From positions 806,001 through 870,000 of the forward strand of contig JABTUD010000001.1 of the NCBI GenBank assembly GCA_015075555.1: DNA of 64,000 nt. The letters are read 5' to 3'. Source of the DNA: Thermoflexaceae bacterium. Lineage in GTDB: Bacteria; Chloroflexota; Dehalococcoidia; Tepidiformales; Tepidiformaceae. This document shows positions 9,744-17,955 of this stretch, one piece after another. Position numbers and translations under genes: made by a program. How positions within the stretch are numbered: position 1 is the first letter of the stretch; each line of letters begins with the position of its first letter. The notes below the pieces were generated by a model. The model did not search any database. It was given only the letters and a program-made list of their open reading frames with translations, and was not told the DNA's origin.

Positions 9744-9770
9744 AAGGCCCCTCAACAATTGAGGGGCCTT
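9744..9770 (+). terminator. Hairpin terminator after integrase
   Basis: A perfect 12-bp stem (AAGGCCCCTCAA / TTGAGGGGCCTT) with a three-base loop, 33 nt after the integrase stop. There is only a weak T-tract (CTCTGGGGTTT), so it may act as a bidirectional transcriptional barrier at the element end. Confidence 0.65.
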
Positions 9771-9796
9771 CTCTGGGGTTTCCAGATTCAATTTTC

Positions 9797-9841
9797 TGGT
9801 AGCGGGGGAGGGATTCGAACCCCCGACCTTCGGGTTATGAG
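9797..9841 (-). other. att site: 3' half of tRNA-Met gene
   Basis: Read on the minus strand, the segment begins in the anticodon loop (CTCATAACC, anticodon CAT), continues through the variable and T arms (GGTTCGAATCC) and ends with an encoded CCA. The 5' half of the tRNA is absent: sequence diverges right after TTATGAG on the plus strand. Integrases of this class recombine in the anticodon-to-3' end of tRNA genes, so this is the recombination core left at one end of the element. Confidence 0.8.
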
Positions 9842-10908
9842 GGCGGGTCGGGGTGTCCCACGCCGTCCGTGTGGTTGCGTTATGTCGCTCCATGAACCTA
9901 CAGTCCGAACCGAGGCAGCGACCCGTACCATCGTTTCCAACCCCGTCACTCGGCGACGATTTGCAACGATTTGCAGACCCGCTGAGACCGTGCGGCCCGC
10001 CAAGCCGCCATCGGATGCACCATGCCACAGTGCGTGAAGCCGCGAGGGAGGAAAGCCTCGATGTTTCGCATGGGTTGCGCGGGCTGTTCCCGGCGGTACG
10101 ATCGGTGGGTCGAGCGCTCCACCTCCGGGTCCGGACGCGACCCAAACCAATCAGCCTGGTCCAGTGCTACTTTCCAATAATCGGACTCGGTCTGTGAATC
10201 TCGCGACCCCGGCTATGACGATCTGTGTCGCTGTGCCAGGCGAGCGGCTGGCACTCTACCCCACGATGAACGCAACGGGACGCGCTGGTAGTCGACGGTA
10301 CGGCCGCCCCATCCTGTCTGGCGGAGTCCCTCCCTGTCCTCGTGCTCCCAGCGCGGACTCACCCATCCCGGTGCCGCGCCGGCGGATTCCATGCTCCCGA
10401 TTGCAGTCTCCCCGGCAGAACGGGATCGAGCATCACCGCCGCGGCCGTGTGCCCGGCGTTCAGATCAGCGTCCAAGCCCACCTCGATCGCCAGTTGGCGG
10501 TACGGAATGCGCCAGTCCGCCGGTGGCGTCGGAAGATTCGGAGGCAAATCGTGGGTTCCGCGGCTGCCAAATACGTCCTGCAGCTCATGCAGAAGTCCGG
10601 CCCGCGTCCAACGAGATCAGCGCCAGATCGACCAGGTCTTTCGGTCGGCTGCTCACCTGCCGCCTTCATAGCGACGCGTGTAGGCGTGAAGCTTCTCAGC
10701 AACCTGACGCCTAGGCTGCACGCCAGGCCAGGTGGCTTGCCCCGCCGGCACCGCGGGCCAGTCAACTGGTCGCATCGAACTCCGGAAATCAGTCGGGTCA
10801 TCGTCTCGTTGCTGACCCCGGGCTCGGATCACAGGCGGCTCACGGGCACGAAGATGTCCCAGGGGGCGCGCATCGCCGCCAACGGCATGCCACGGAATCT
10901 GTGAACCA
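9842..10908. other. Gene-poor stretch beyond the att site
   Basis: No convincing gene was found in about 1.07 kb; frames present have no recognisable motif, ribosome site or consistent composition. The only structured signal is the ATTTGCA repeat pair at 9959-9976. Probably decayed island or intergenic DNA. Confidence 0.5.
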
Positions 10909-12339
10909 TCACGCCGCTGGCAATCTTCGCGCGTAGCGCAAAAGCCCTCGCGGCATCCGCTCGAAAATGCGGTTGTGAGCGGGAAGGAGAGCGTACCAGT
11001 AAAGGAGGCCAAAGAATCCCGAGGGGTTGAAGCGAGAGGTTGTCACGAGCCGGCAGTTCTCCTCGCCCTCGGGGATGACCTCGAACTCAAGGACTGCGGA
11101 CCCCGGGAGCTTCATTTCAGCCACGAGGGTCAGGCGCCGCCCCGGTTCAAGAGCTACGACGCGCCAGAAATCGATCGCGTCGCCGGGGCGCAGGTCAGTT
11201 GGGTGTCGTCGGCCGCGTCGCATGCCTACGCCGCCCACGACGCGGTCGAGAAGGCCGCGCAGGCGCCAGAGGAAGTCGGCATAGTAGTAGCCCTGCTCGC
11301 CACCGATGCAGCAGACGGCATTCCAGGCGGCCGACGGGGACACAGGGGCACTGAGTTCCGTCCTTGTCCCTTTGGAGTAATAGGAAACGGCGGGGTCATA
11401 CCCCCTGAACGCCAGTGAGCCCTCCGTCCAGCGCGCCGGGAGCGCCAACTCCCGCTCCGTGCGAAGCGCTGCTTCGATTGCCTCGCGGTAAGTGTGCAGC
11501 GGGATGGGGATGAGTTCGCGGAGCGGAGCGTCGTCTGCGAGGAGGTCATGCCTGAGCCCATCGATGAGTGGGCGTGCCACCGACGCAGGAACGCTCGTGA
11601 CCAGGTCGAGCCAGTAGGACGAGAGTCGAGGGGTTAGAACGGGTACCGGGATTACCCAGCGTCTTTTCCCAACCGCCGCTGCAAATTGGGCGATCATCTC
11701 CTCATAGCTCAGCGTCTCAGGGCCGCCCACATCGTAGGTCTTCCCCCCCGTGACCGGGATTTCGAGAAGACGCGAGAGGTAGTCCAACAGGTCTTGCAGG
11801 GCGATAGGCTGCGTCCGCGACCGCACCCAGCGTGGCGTCGTCATGGCGGGCAGGTGGTTGACCAGGTCGCGGATGACCTCGAAGGCGGCCGAGCCCGCGC
11901 CAACGATGATCCCAGCCCGCAGCTCGGTGACCGGTACGGGACCGGCCCGGAGGATGTTGCCGGTCTCCTGGCGCGACCGGAGGTGCCGGGTACTCTCACC
12001 CGGGGGCTGCAACCCGCCGAGGTAGATAATGCGTTCGACGCCAGCGGTTTCTGCCGCGATGCGAAAGTTCTCCGCGGCGGTGCGGTCTCGTTCCTCAAAG
12101 TCGTCTCCAGAGCCCATCGAATGGACGAGGTAGTAGGCGACGTTGATTCCGTTCAACGCGGTGCAAAGCGAAGCGGGGTCCAAAGCATCGGCAGAGACGA
12201 GCTCGACGCCGTCCCATCCTCGGCCTTCCAGCACCTCCTTCCTTCGCGCCGTGGCTCGCACGTGATGACCCTGAGCCCGAAGGTGGGGGACGAGGTTGCT
12301 ACCGATGTAACCACTGGCACCGAGGACGAGCACGTTCAT
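10909..12339 (-). CDS. NAD(P)-binding SDR fused to DUF2867
   Basis: A 476-residue fusion. The N-terminal half is an extended or atypical short-chain dehydrogenase with the Rossmann motif LVLGASGYIGSNL (residues 4-16) and later YYLVHSMGSGDDF and YDVGGPETLSYEEM. The C-terminal half (from about residue 330) resembles DUF2867, a START-like lipid or polyketide-binding fold, with GWDGVEL-type SDR loops lost and WRLRGLLDRVVGGVGMRRGRR typical of DUF2867. ATG 12339 is preceded by GAGG; the open frame to 12435 lacks a signal. It lies 143 nt downstream of the heliorhodopsin on the same strand and may be co-expressed. The substrate is unknown; a quinone or lipid reductase role is plausible. Confidence 0.75.
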   Translation of the reverse strand: MNVLVLGASGYIGSNLVPHLRAQGHHVRATARRKEVLEGRGWDGVELVSADALDPASLCTALNGINVAYYLVHSMGSGDDFEERDRTAAENFRIAAETAGVERIIYLGGLQPPGESTRHLRSRQETGNILRAGPVPVTELRAGIIVGAGSAAFEVIRDLVNHLPAMTTPRWVRSRTQPIALQDLLDYLSRLLEIPVTGGKTYDVGGPETLSYEEMIAQFAAAVGKRRWVIPVPVLTPRLSSYWLDLVTSVPASVARPLIDGLRHDLLADDAPLRELIPIPLHTYREAIEAALRTERELALPARWTEGSLAFRGYDPAVSYYSKGTRTELSAPVSPSAAWNAVCCIGGEQGYYYADFLWRLRGLLDRVVGGVGMRRGRRHPTDLRPGDAIDFWRVVALEPGRRLTLVAEMKLPGSAVLEFEVIPEGEENCRLVTTSRFNPSGFFGLLYWYALLPAHNRIFERMPRGLLRYARRLPAA

Positions 12340-12482
12340 GAGAAACCTCAGGGACTCAGTATGCGCGACTTGGCCACCTGTCTTCGCGGACAGCCCATGC
12401 ATGGCAAGGGCGACAGGCCGGCACCGAACTCGCACGGGACGGGTTCAAGTGCGGGCGAGATGCAAACTCGGTGGGCCGGCGT

Positions 12483-13250
12483 TCAGCCCATGAGCGTCGG
12501 AAAAAACACCTGCCATGCGAGCGCGGATTTCGCAGTCAGGCTGAGGAGGATGTAGATCGATTCTCCAAACAGGTAGTTGCGCCACGGCCCAATCCGTCGG
12601 TACTGCAGCCACATGTTGAGCGCGAACACGTTGAAGAAAATGAAGAGCGAAACAAAGATGCCGTAGACAAAGCCCGGCGGGCTGGCCTCAATCCCCGGGC
12701 TGATCAAGTAGATGCCAATCGCGATCCAGGGCACAGCACCGGCGATACAGCCGAGCCAGAATGGCAACAGGTGGCCTTCGCCCGGCAGCTCGGTGTGCTC
12801 CTGAACGAGACCGAACAAGATCATCGAGGCGTTCACGCCAAAGATGGCGATCAGTGCCGCGATGTCACCGATGCCCGTGAGCATCGCGATCAGGACGATC
12901 ATGATCGACGCACTGACCGAGTACTCGATCCACCGGGCATCGTTCCGTCTTCGTGCCAGGTTTCGGCAGTACCACCCGAAGACGCTAGGAAGCACGAGAA
13001 TCGCGTGTGCAGCCGCAGAGACCAGCACGAACGACGCGACAGCCGGGCCGATAGGAAGGTCGAAAAGGTGGTGGAGCCTGGCTGGCTGTGCCCCGGGTGG
13101 ACCTTCCATGAAGGTCCCATGCACCGGAAGCGCGAAATCGTTGCTCAGAGCTAGGATCGCGACCCCCTGAGCGAGGTGCAGTGCACCCATACCGAGGTTG
13201 TAAAGGCGCAGGCGCCGACATCGGCCGACTGAGGTGAAATCGTCATTCAT
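12483..13250 (-). CDS. Heliorhodopsin
   Basis: A 255-residue seven-helix protein, the usual heliorhodopsin length. Signatures seen: LYNLGMGALHLAQGVAILALSNDFALPV in helix A, ARWIEYSVSASIMIV in helix C (the WIEY/SxS region), GHLLPFWLGCIAGAVPW, and the retinal Schiff-base helix SLTAKSALAWQVFF with Lys near residue 241. Type-1 rhodopsins have DxxxK instead of this arrangement. The charged N-terminus fits the inverted topology known for the family (N-terminus inside). It probably senses light or regulates a partner enzyme rather than pumping ions. ATG 13250 has GGAG directly before it; an upstream in-frame ATG about 30 nt earlier is possible. The longer frame to 13496 is not supported. Confidence 0.9.
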   Translation of the reverse strand: MNDDFTSVGRCRRLRLYNLGMGALHLAQGVAILALSNDFALPVHGTFMEGPPGAQPARLHHLFDLPIGPAVASFVLVSAAAHAILVLPSVFGWYCRNLARRRNDARWIEYSVSASIMIVLIAMLTGIGDIAALIAIFGVNASMILFGLVQEHTELPGEGHLLPFWLGCIAGAVPWIAIGIYLISPGIEASPPGFVYGIFVSLFIFFNVFALNMWLQYRRIGPWRNYLFGESIYILLSLTAKSALAWQVFFPTLMG

Positions 13251-13573
13251 CTCCGAGCATCCTTGACCTTTCGACATCCCCAGTGGAGCGTCGGGTGCAA
13301 CGTAAGCTCGGAGCTGGCCCCTCTGCAAAGTATCACGCGCGATGAATCGCACTTCCTCTCGCCGTGGCCCCCAGTTGTGTTCTTGGGGCCAGAGCACAGG
13401 GCCGAGAATCCCCTGGTCGCGGAACCGCCGCAGACGGTCCGCCAGTTGCCCGGCCGAATCTGCGGAGGCAACCCCTACTGGGCGCCTGCGAGGCAATTCG
13501 CACCAGTCCAGTGATCGCGAAGGAATCCAGTGGTCACCCGCAAAGAGGGATTATGGCAAGCGGTGAATCTGTG

Positions 13574-13627
13574 GTAGGCCCGGAGAGATTCGAACTCCCG
13601 ACCAATGGATTAAAAGGCTCTCCGGGC
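13574..13627 (-). other. att site: 3' half of tRNA-Lys gene
   Basis: On the minus strand the segment contains CTTTTAATCC (anticodon TTT, Lys), the variable region, T arm (GGGAGTTCGAATCTC) and acceptor strand ending CCTACCA with encoded CCA. The 5' half of the tRNA is missing. This is the same kind of integration scar as the tRNA-Met fragment and marks one end of a second island. An extra feature is a perfect 10-bp inverted repeat (GCCCGGAGAG / CTCTCCGGGC) at 13577-13586 and 13618-13627 that lets the fragment fold on itself. Confidence 0.7.
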
Positions 13628-13923
13628 AAGAAGTTGCCTGACTTGCCCCGCCCGAATCCGCTGGTCAACCGAGCGCTGCCGTTTCCCCCAACCAGTCCTC
13701 TGAACACCTCATCGAAGGGGCTGACCACTGGATTCTACGGAAGTTGTCGGTGAGGCATCAACCAGATTCGGAAACACTCACCCAGGCACGAACCTCCCTC
13801 CCGCGATGCCAGCAACAACCGGGCCTCTGGACGCGGTTCGCCAATCGTTTGAGGCATTTCCCGACGCGCGCGTAGGCGCCAGCCACGCATGACAATCACA
13901 ACCGACCGAGTGCTACCATCTGA
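13628..13923. other. No gene seen between tRNA-Lys fragment and DUF2188 gene
   Basis: About 300 nt without a supported reading frame; no integrase gene is adjacent to this att fragment, so the element end is either degraded or its integrase lies elsewhere. Confidence 0.4.
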
Positions 13924-13937
13924 AGAACGTTCGTTCT
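13924..13937 (+). promoter_or_regulatory. LexA-type SOS box
   Basis: AGAACGTTCGTTCT is a perfect palindrome of the GAAC-N4-GTTC form bound by LexA in monoderm bacteria. It sits directly in front of the ribosome-binding site GGAAGGAG (13938-13945) of the DUF2188 gene, where bound LexA would block transcription. Confidence 0.55.
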
Positions 13938-13952
13938 GGAAGGAGACCCAAC

Positions 13953-14195
13953 ATGAGTAACAATCGTCACGTGGTTCCCAACCCCGATGGCGGCTGGGAC
14001 GTAAAGCGGCCCGGCGCTCAACGCGCCAGCTCCCATCACGAAACCCAGGCTGGCGCCGAGCACCGCGCCAAAGAAATCGTCGGCAACCTGGGAGGCGGCG
14101 AGGTCGTTATCCACGACCGCCACGGCCAGATTCGCGATTCTGACACCGTCGCGCCCGGCAACGACCCCAACCCACCCAGGGACACTCGCCACTAG
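13953..14195 (+). CDS. DUF2188 small protein
   Basis: An 80-residue soluble protein: HVVPNPDGGWDVKRPGAQRA at the start and GGEVVIHDRHGQIRDSDT near the end are the hallmark of DUF2188, a short beta-rich family of unknown function often written as an HxVPxxxGWxV unit. The start is supported by GGAAGGAG 8 nt upstream. The LexA-type box upstream suggests induction by DNA damage. No operon partner. Confidence 0.75.
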   Translation: MSNNRHVVPNPDGGWDVKRPGAQRASSHHETQAGAEHRAKEIVGNLGGGEVVIHDRHGQIRDSDTVAPGNDPNPPRDTRH

Positions 14196-14744
14196 GAAGG
14201 CGCTAGCGTGGCTCAGGGCACCTACTTCGGCGGTGCACCGAGCATCAACCTAGTGGTCTACAAGAGGGGTCAGGAGTCGCTGAAGAGTGGGAGGACATTG
14301 ACCCTTCTCCGACAGCGATCGACGCCTTCTTGCCAACGGAGCTGAAGCGCACCACGGGTGGGTCCGGCAAGGGCGTCGCTCTCCGGACGACGGCCGCGAC
14401 TGGCAGGCCGCGAACGCCGAGCCAGACGAGCAATGGACCGAGAATCCATAAGTCAGCGTGTGTTGAGTCCCAGCTCAAACGCACCAGACACAGACGGGCA
14501 GGCGCGGCGGCCCGCGAACGAGCGCAGCAACGTCCCCCGACCGCCGCTGGCTGGCGGCGGAAGTCGAGGGGAAGCACAGGCTAGTCCTGCTGTCCCTCTA
14601 GAGGTCATGCAAGATCCATGCGACATGGTATTCTGCTATGAGCGTCTGACGGCCCGGCGCGTCACAGCTAGCCTAGACGCGCCTCGACCCCTGCTGGCCG
14701 ATCGTGTCCTCGTAGACGCTTATTCTGACGAAGCCGGGTGAGTA
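14196..14744. other. No supported gene; likely promoter region for the ATPase module
   Basis: About 550 nt with no convincing coding signal on either strand. Base composition drops near 14600-14660 (TGGTATTCTGCTATGAG), a plausible promoter zone for the following plus-strand genes, but no clear -35/-10 pair was identified. Confidence 0.35.
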
Positions 14745-14921
14745 GTGCCGAGTCTCGAGTCCGAGGTGCTGAAGAGCTTTCTTGCCCGGCTCGAAGAGAC
14801 CGGCGAGGTGAGCGAGGCGCTCGTGGAGCGCTTGCGGGCCCTTTTGTCCGGGAGCAAGCTTCCGAAGGCCGAACAGCTGGTAGAGCTTTTTTCGAGCGTG
14901 AGCGGGGGCAACCTCGCGTGA
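14745..14921 (+). CDS. Small helical protein preceding zinc-hook ATPase
   Basis: A 58-residue reading frame (GTG start) with amphipathic helices: VLKSFLARLEETGEVSEALV then VERLRALLSGSKLPKAEQLV. Its TGA overlaps the GTG of the ATPase gene (GTGA), a strong sign of translational coupling and of being a real gene. I do not recognise the family. It could be a regulatory subunit or antitoxin-like partner of the ATPase. It lies in a different frame from the ATPase, so the 5' extension of the ATPase frame to 14738 should be ignored. Confidence 0.6.
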   Translation: MPSLESEVLKSFLARLEETGEVSEALVERLRALLSGSKLPKAEQLVELFSSVSGGNLA

Positions 14922-17374
14922 TCCAGATTGAAGCTATTCATATCGAAGAGTTTCGCGGAATCCGCACGCTTAATCTAACGCTCGGATCGAAATCCTTCGT
15001 CATCCACGGGCCAAACGGATCTGGCAAGAGCGGCGTTGTCGATGCCATTGACTTCGCATTGACCGGGAACATTGCCCGATTGGCAGGCGCAGGGACGGGC
15101 GGTCTGAGCGTCCTGAAGCACGGACCACACGTTTATCACCGAGACGACCCGGCTTCGGCTACCGTCTCGCTGACTGTCCGCGATACCGATACCGGGCACC
15201 TCGCAGTGCTCACGCGCAACGTCAAGACCGCAGGCAAATTCACCCTTCAGCCGGACACGCCCGAGATACGGAAGGCCGTCGAGCACGCTCAAGAGCATCC
15301 CGAGCTGACACTGTCCCGCCGTGAGATCATCAAGTACATCGTTGCCGAGCCCGGAAAGCGCGCCCAAGAAGTCCAGGCATTGCTGCAACTGGACCTACTC
15401 GATGACCTGCGGAAGCTCCTGAAGACCGCCCAATCGAAGACCTCCGCAGATGAGAGTAAGGCCAAAGCCGAGGTTGCCGCGTCAGAAGAGGCCATGCGCC
15501 GTCACCTCGACCTACCCAGTCTCTTGCCCGGCGAGATCACGACTGAGATCAACAAACGACGCTCTGCCCTCGGGTTGGATCTCTTTGAATCCGTCACTTT
15601 AGTCACCGAGCTTAATGCCGGAGTGGAGGTCGAGGCCGCGCAGGCCACTTTCGACAAGGACTCGGCCATTCGCGACATTCAGGCGTTGGTCGATCGGCTG
15701 GCCGACACTACGGCCCTGATAAATAGTCTGGATCAACTCAAGGCTATTCTCGACGAGCTCCACGCGGACGCAACTAACCTCGTCCTGATACGACAGCGCG
15801 CGCTCGTCGACGCTGGCTTGCTCCTCGTTTCCGAGCCTGCCTGTCCGCTCTGCGATAAGGAATGGGCAGACATGGATGCGCTCGTAGCACATCTGACCCA
15901 GAAGCTCGCGCGGTCACGTGAGGCTGCGGAGTTGCAGCGGCGCGTGCTGGCGGCCGCGGCCGTTGTAAGTCAGGAGTTAGCAGGCGTCGGAGAACTGATT
16001 CGAAGTGCCCGCCCGCATTCGGTCTCGATGGGCAGCCCCGAGCTGCCCCATCAGCTCCAGTCGTGGTATGACGCCCTTCATTCAAGCGCAGCTCGCCTCG
16101 GCACGTTAGATGGCGCCGCTGAGGAACAAATCGCCTTAGCTGCGAGCCCCCTGTCACTGCCGGCGGGAACCGACATTGCGGGAGGCCTGGCTACCTTAAT
16201 GGCAGCGTTGAAAGCGAAGCCCGACCAGAGTGCGGCAGCGGCGGCGCGCGCCTACCTTACCATCGCCCAAGAGAGATGGAGTCGACTTCGGCTCGCACGA
16301 GCTACCCATAGCAACGCTCTTACAGCTCAGACAACAGCGAATATCGTTTACCAGACGTATTGCAGCGCTGCCGACGAGGCCCTCGCCGCCCTCTATGATA
16401 CTGTTGAAGCCGACTTTAGTCGGTATTATCGTCAGATTAATTCCGACGATGAATCTGCGTTTAAAGCCGAACTAGAACCAAGTACGGGCAAGCTTGACCT
16501 CCTCGTAGATTTCTATGGCCTGGGCATGTTCCCTCCCGCCGCTTATCATAGCGAGGGCCACCAAGACGGTATGGGAGTCTGCATATACCTTGCGTTGATC
16601 AAGCACCTTCTAGGCGATGATTTCCGATTCGCCATACTCGACGACGTCGTGATGTCGGTAGATAGCAATCACCGCCGCCAGTTCTGTGTCCTGCTTAAAG
16701 AACAATTCCCTAACGTGCAGTTCATCATTACGACCCACGACGAGATCTGGGCGAGACAAATGCAGTCCTCCGGACTTATCACTAAGAATGCGCGCGCTCG
16801 TTTTCATGGGTGGACTGTGGCAGGAGGACCGACATTCGAACAAGGCGGGGAAGTCTGGAACCGGATCACCACCGATCTCGTTAATGACGATGTGTCAAGT
16901 GCTGCCCACAAATTGCGTCGCTATCTTGAGGCCCAAATGTGCGACCTCGCCGAAGCCATTGGCGCGCAGATGAGGTTCCGAGTTGATGCTCGCTATGAGC
17001 TGGGAGAAGTTCTCAGCGCCGTCAAGGGTCGGCACGGCGCGCTCTTGAAGAAGGCAGCGAATGCGGCTAACTCTTGGAATGACGCGGGAGCTAAACAACA
17101 GATAGCCGAGCTGCAGAAGATGCGGTCCGAGGCCTTGCTGGCCCAAGAGGGTGAGACGTGGGCGATCAATGCTCTCGTTCACTACAATGAATGGGCCACG
17201 ATGACCAAGGCAGACTTTGAGCCGGTCTTAGATGCTTGGCGGAAGTTCCTCGATCTCTTCACCTGCTCCAATAGTACCTGTGAGTCCCTGATTCATGTGA
17301 TCTATCAAGCTGAGCAAGAGTCATCCTTACGCTGTGACTGCGACACTTACCACTTGAATCTGCACGGAAAGTGA
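14918..17374 (+). CDS. SMC/Rad50-like ATPase with CPLC zinc hook and C-terminal extension
   Basis: An 818-residue ABC-class ATPase. Residues 1-40: IHIEEFRGIRTLNL then GPNGSGKSGVVDAI (Walker A). A coiled-coil middle carries CPLCDKEW near residue 309, a Rad50-type zinc hook. The signature region GHQDGMGVCIYLAL is near 550 and Walker B FAILDDVVMSVDSNHRR near 571, followed by FIITTHDEIWA (switch His). About 240 residues then follow: a helical domain with NALVHYNEW near 750, reminiscent of HEPN-type helices but without the catalytic Arg, and a terminal Cys cluster (CSNSTC, CDCD) that may bind zinc. It is shorter than Rad50 and has no Mre11 partner. Its codon use is less GC-rich than its neighbours, which suggests transfer. 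Likely a defence or DNA-damage ATPase. Confidence 0.75.
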   Translation: MIQIEAIHIEEFRGIRTLNLTLGSKSFVIHGPNGSGKSGVVDAIDFALTGNIARLAGAGTGGLSVLKHGPHVYHRDDPASATVSLTVRDTDTGHLAVLTRNVKTAGKFTLQPDTPEIRKAVEHAQEHPELTLSRREIIKYIVAEPGKRAQEVQALLQLDLLDDLRKLLKTAQSKTSADESKAKAEVAASEEAMRRHLDLPSLLPGEITTEINKRRSALGLDLFESVTLVTELNAGVEVEAAQATFDKDSAIRDIQALVDRLADTTALINSLDQLKAILDELHADATNLVLIRQRALVDAGLLLVSEPACPLCDKEWADMDALVAHLTQKLARSREAAELQRRVLAAAAVVSQELAGVGELIRSARPHSVSMGSPELPHQLQSWYDALHSSAARLGTLDGAAEEQIALAASPLSLPAGTDIAGGLATLMAALKAKPDQSAAAAARAYLTIAQERWSRLRLARATHSNALTAQTTANIVYQTYCSAADEALAALYDTVEADFSRYYRQINSDDESAFKAELEPSTGKLDLLVDFYGLGMFPPAAYHSEGHQDGMGVCIYLALIKHLLGDDFRFAILDDVVMSVDSNHRRQFCVLLKEQFPNVQFIITTHDEIWARQMQSSGLITKNARARFHGWTVAGGPTFEQGGEVWNRITTDLVNDDVSSAAHKLRRYLEAQMCDLAEAIGAQMRFRVDARYELGEVLSAVKGRHGALLKKAANAANSWNDAGAKQQIAELQKMRSEALLAQEGETWAINALVHYNEWATMTKADFEPVLDAWRKFLDLFTCSNSTCESLIHVIYQAEQESSLRCDCDTYHLNLHGK

Positions 17375-17383
17375 TGACAGTCG

Positions 17384-17839
17384 GTGCCGAGCGAACCTCG
17401 ACTGGGCGCCGAGTCGACGGCCCGTGGCCGCCACAGTCTCTGGGCATCGTTCATCGGCTCGCAGAGGGTCAACCGTTTCCCCTGGGATGAGCCACCTGAA
17501 CCACTGCGGCCGGCCTCTCCGAGCAAGCGCAGGCGTCCTAATCCGGTAAGCAGCGCGCGCGAATGGCGACGCTCCATGGAGGAGCGCGGTGAATCCAAGG
17601 CTGAACTCGCGCGCCGCCTGGGCGTCACGCGTGCCCGTGTCACGCAGGTACTCAAGGTCCTTGATCTCGACCCCGCCGTGCTGGCATTCGTTGAGGGCAA
17701 TCCGGACCCTCGAATCACCGAGCGAGCGCTGCGGTCGGTTGTCCACCGTCCGCCGCACGAGCAGCAAACGCATATCGACCAACTGCTTGCCCCACCGCCA
17801 CGGACAAAGCGGCGCATATCGAGCGGTCGACGGTCATGA
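17384..17839 (+). CDS. ParB/KorB-type helix-turn-helix protein
   Basis: A 151-residue protein whose central part, SKAELARRLGVTRARVTQVLKVLDLDP (residues about 70-96), is a ParB/KorB-like HTH. The N-terminal 60 residues are poorly structured and Pro-rich, and there is no ParB CTPase domain. It starts 10 nt after the ATPase stop, so it could be the regulator of that module; a GTG start at 17384 was taken, with ATG 17577 (just before the HTH) as the alternative. It ends inside the open frame upstream of the AbiEi-like gene. Confidence 0.6.
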   Translation: MPSEPRLGAESTARGRHSLWASFIGSQRVNRFPWDEPPEPLRPASPSKRRRPNPVSSAREWRRSMEERGESKAELARRLGVTRARVTQVLKVLDLDPAVLAFVEGNPDPRITERALRSVVHRPPHEQQTHIDQLLAPPPRTKRRISSGRRS

Positions 17840-17888
17840 CATCTCAGGGGGACTATAGAGACGCATGTCGGAAATTCCGTCTCCGCGG

Positions 17889-17911
17889 TGTACATCTGCG
17901 CAATGTACATC
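17889..17911. promoter_or_regulatory. TGTACATC direct repeats, possible AbiEi operator
   Basis: TGTACATC occurs at 17889-17896 and 17904-17911, 15 bp apart; each contains the palindrome TGTACA. They lie 45-67 nt before the ATG of the AbiEi-like gene, where an autoregulatory site is expected. The role is inferred. Confidence 0.4.
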
Positions 17912-17955
17912 GCAAGGGAGATTTTTCACCTCCTATCCGGAGTTTGGAGCTCCAA

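Noticed and set aside
9797-9841. Complete tRNA-Met gene
   Set aside because: Only the anticodon-to-CCA half is present; the D arm and 5' acceptor strand are absent.
10164-10904. 246-aa plus-strand ORF in the gene-poor stretch
   Set aside because: Pro/Arg-rich, no motif, and no supporting upstream signal.
13574-13627. Complete tRNA-Lys gene or mini-tRNA
   Set aside because: The fragment includes the T arm and anticodon but no D arm; the self-complementary ends make a stem but not a tRNA cloverleaf.
14918-17374. RloC-type anticodon nuclease
   Set aside because: The zinc hook fits, but no R-E-H anticodon-nuclease motif was found in the C-terminal region.
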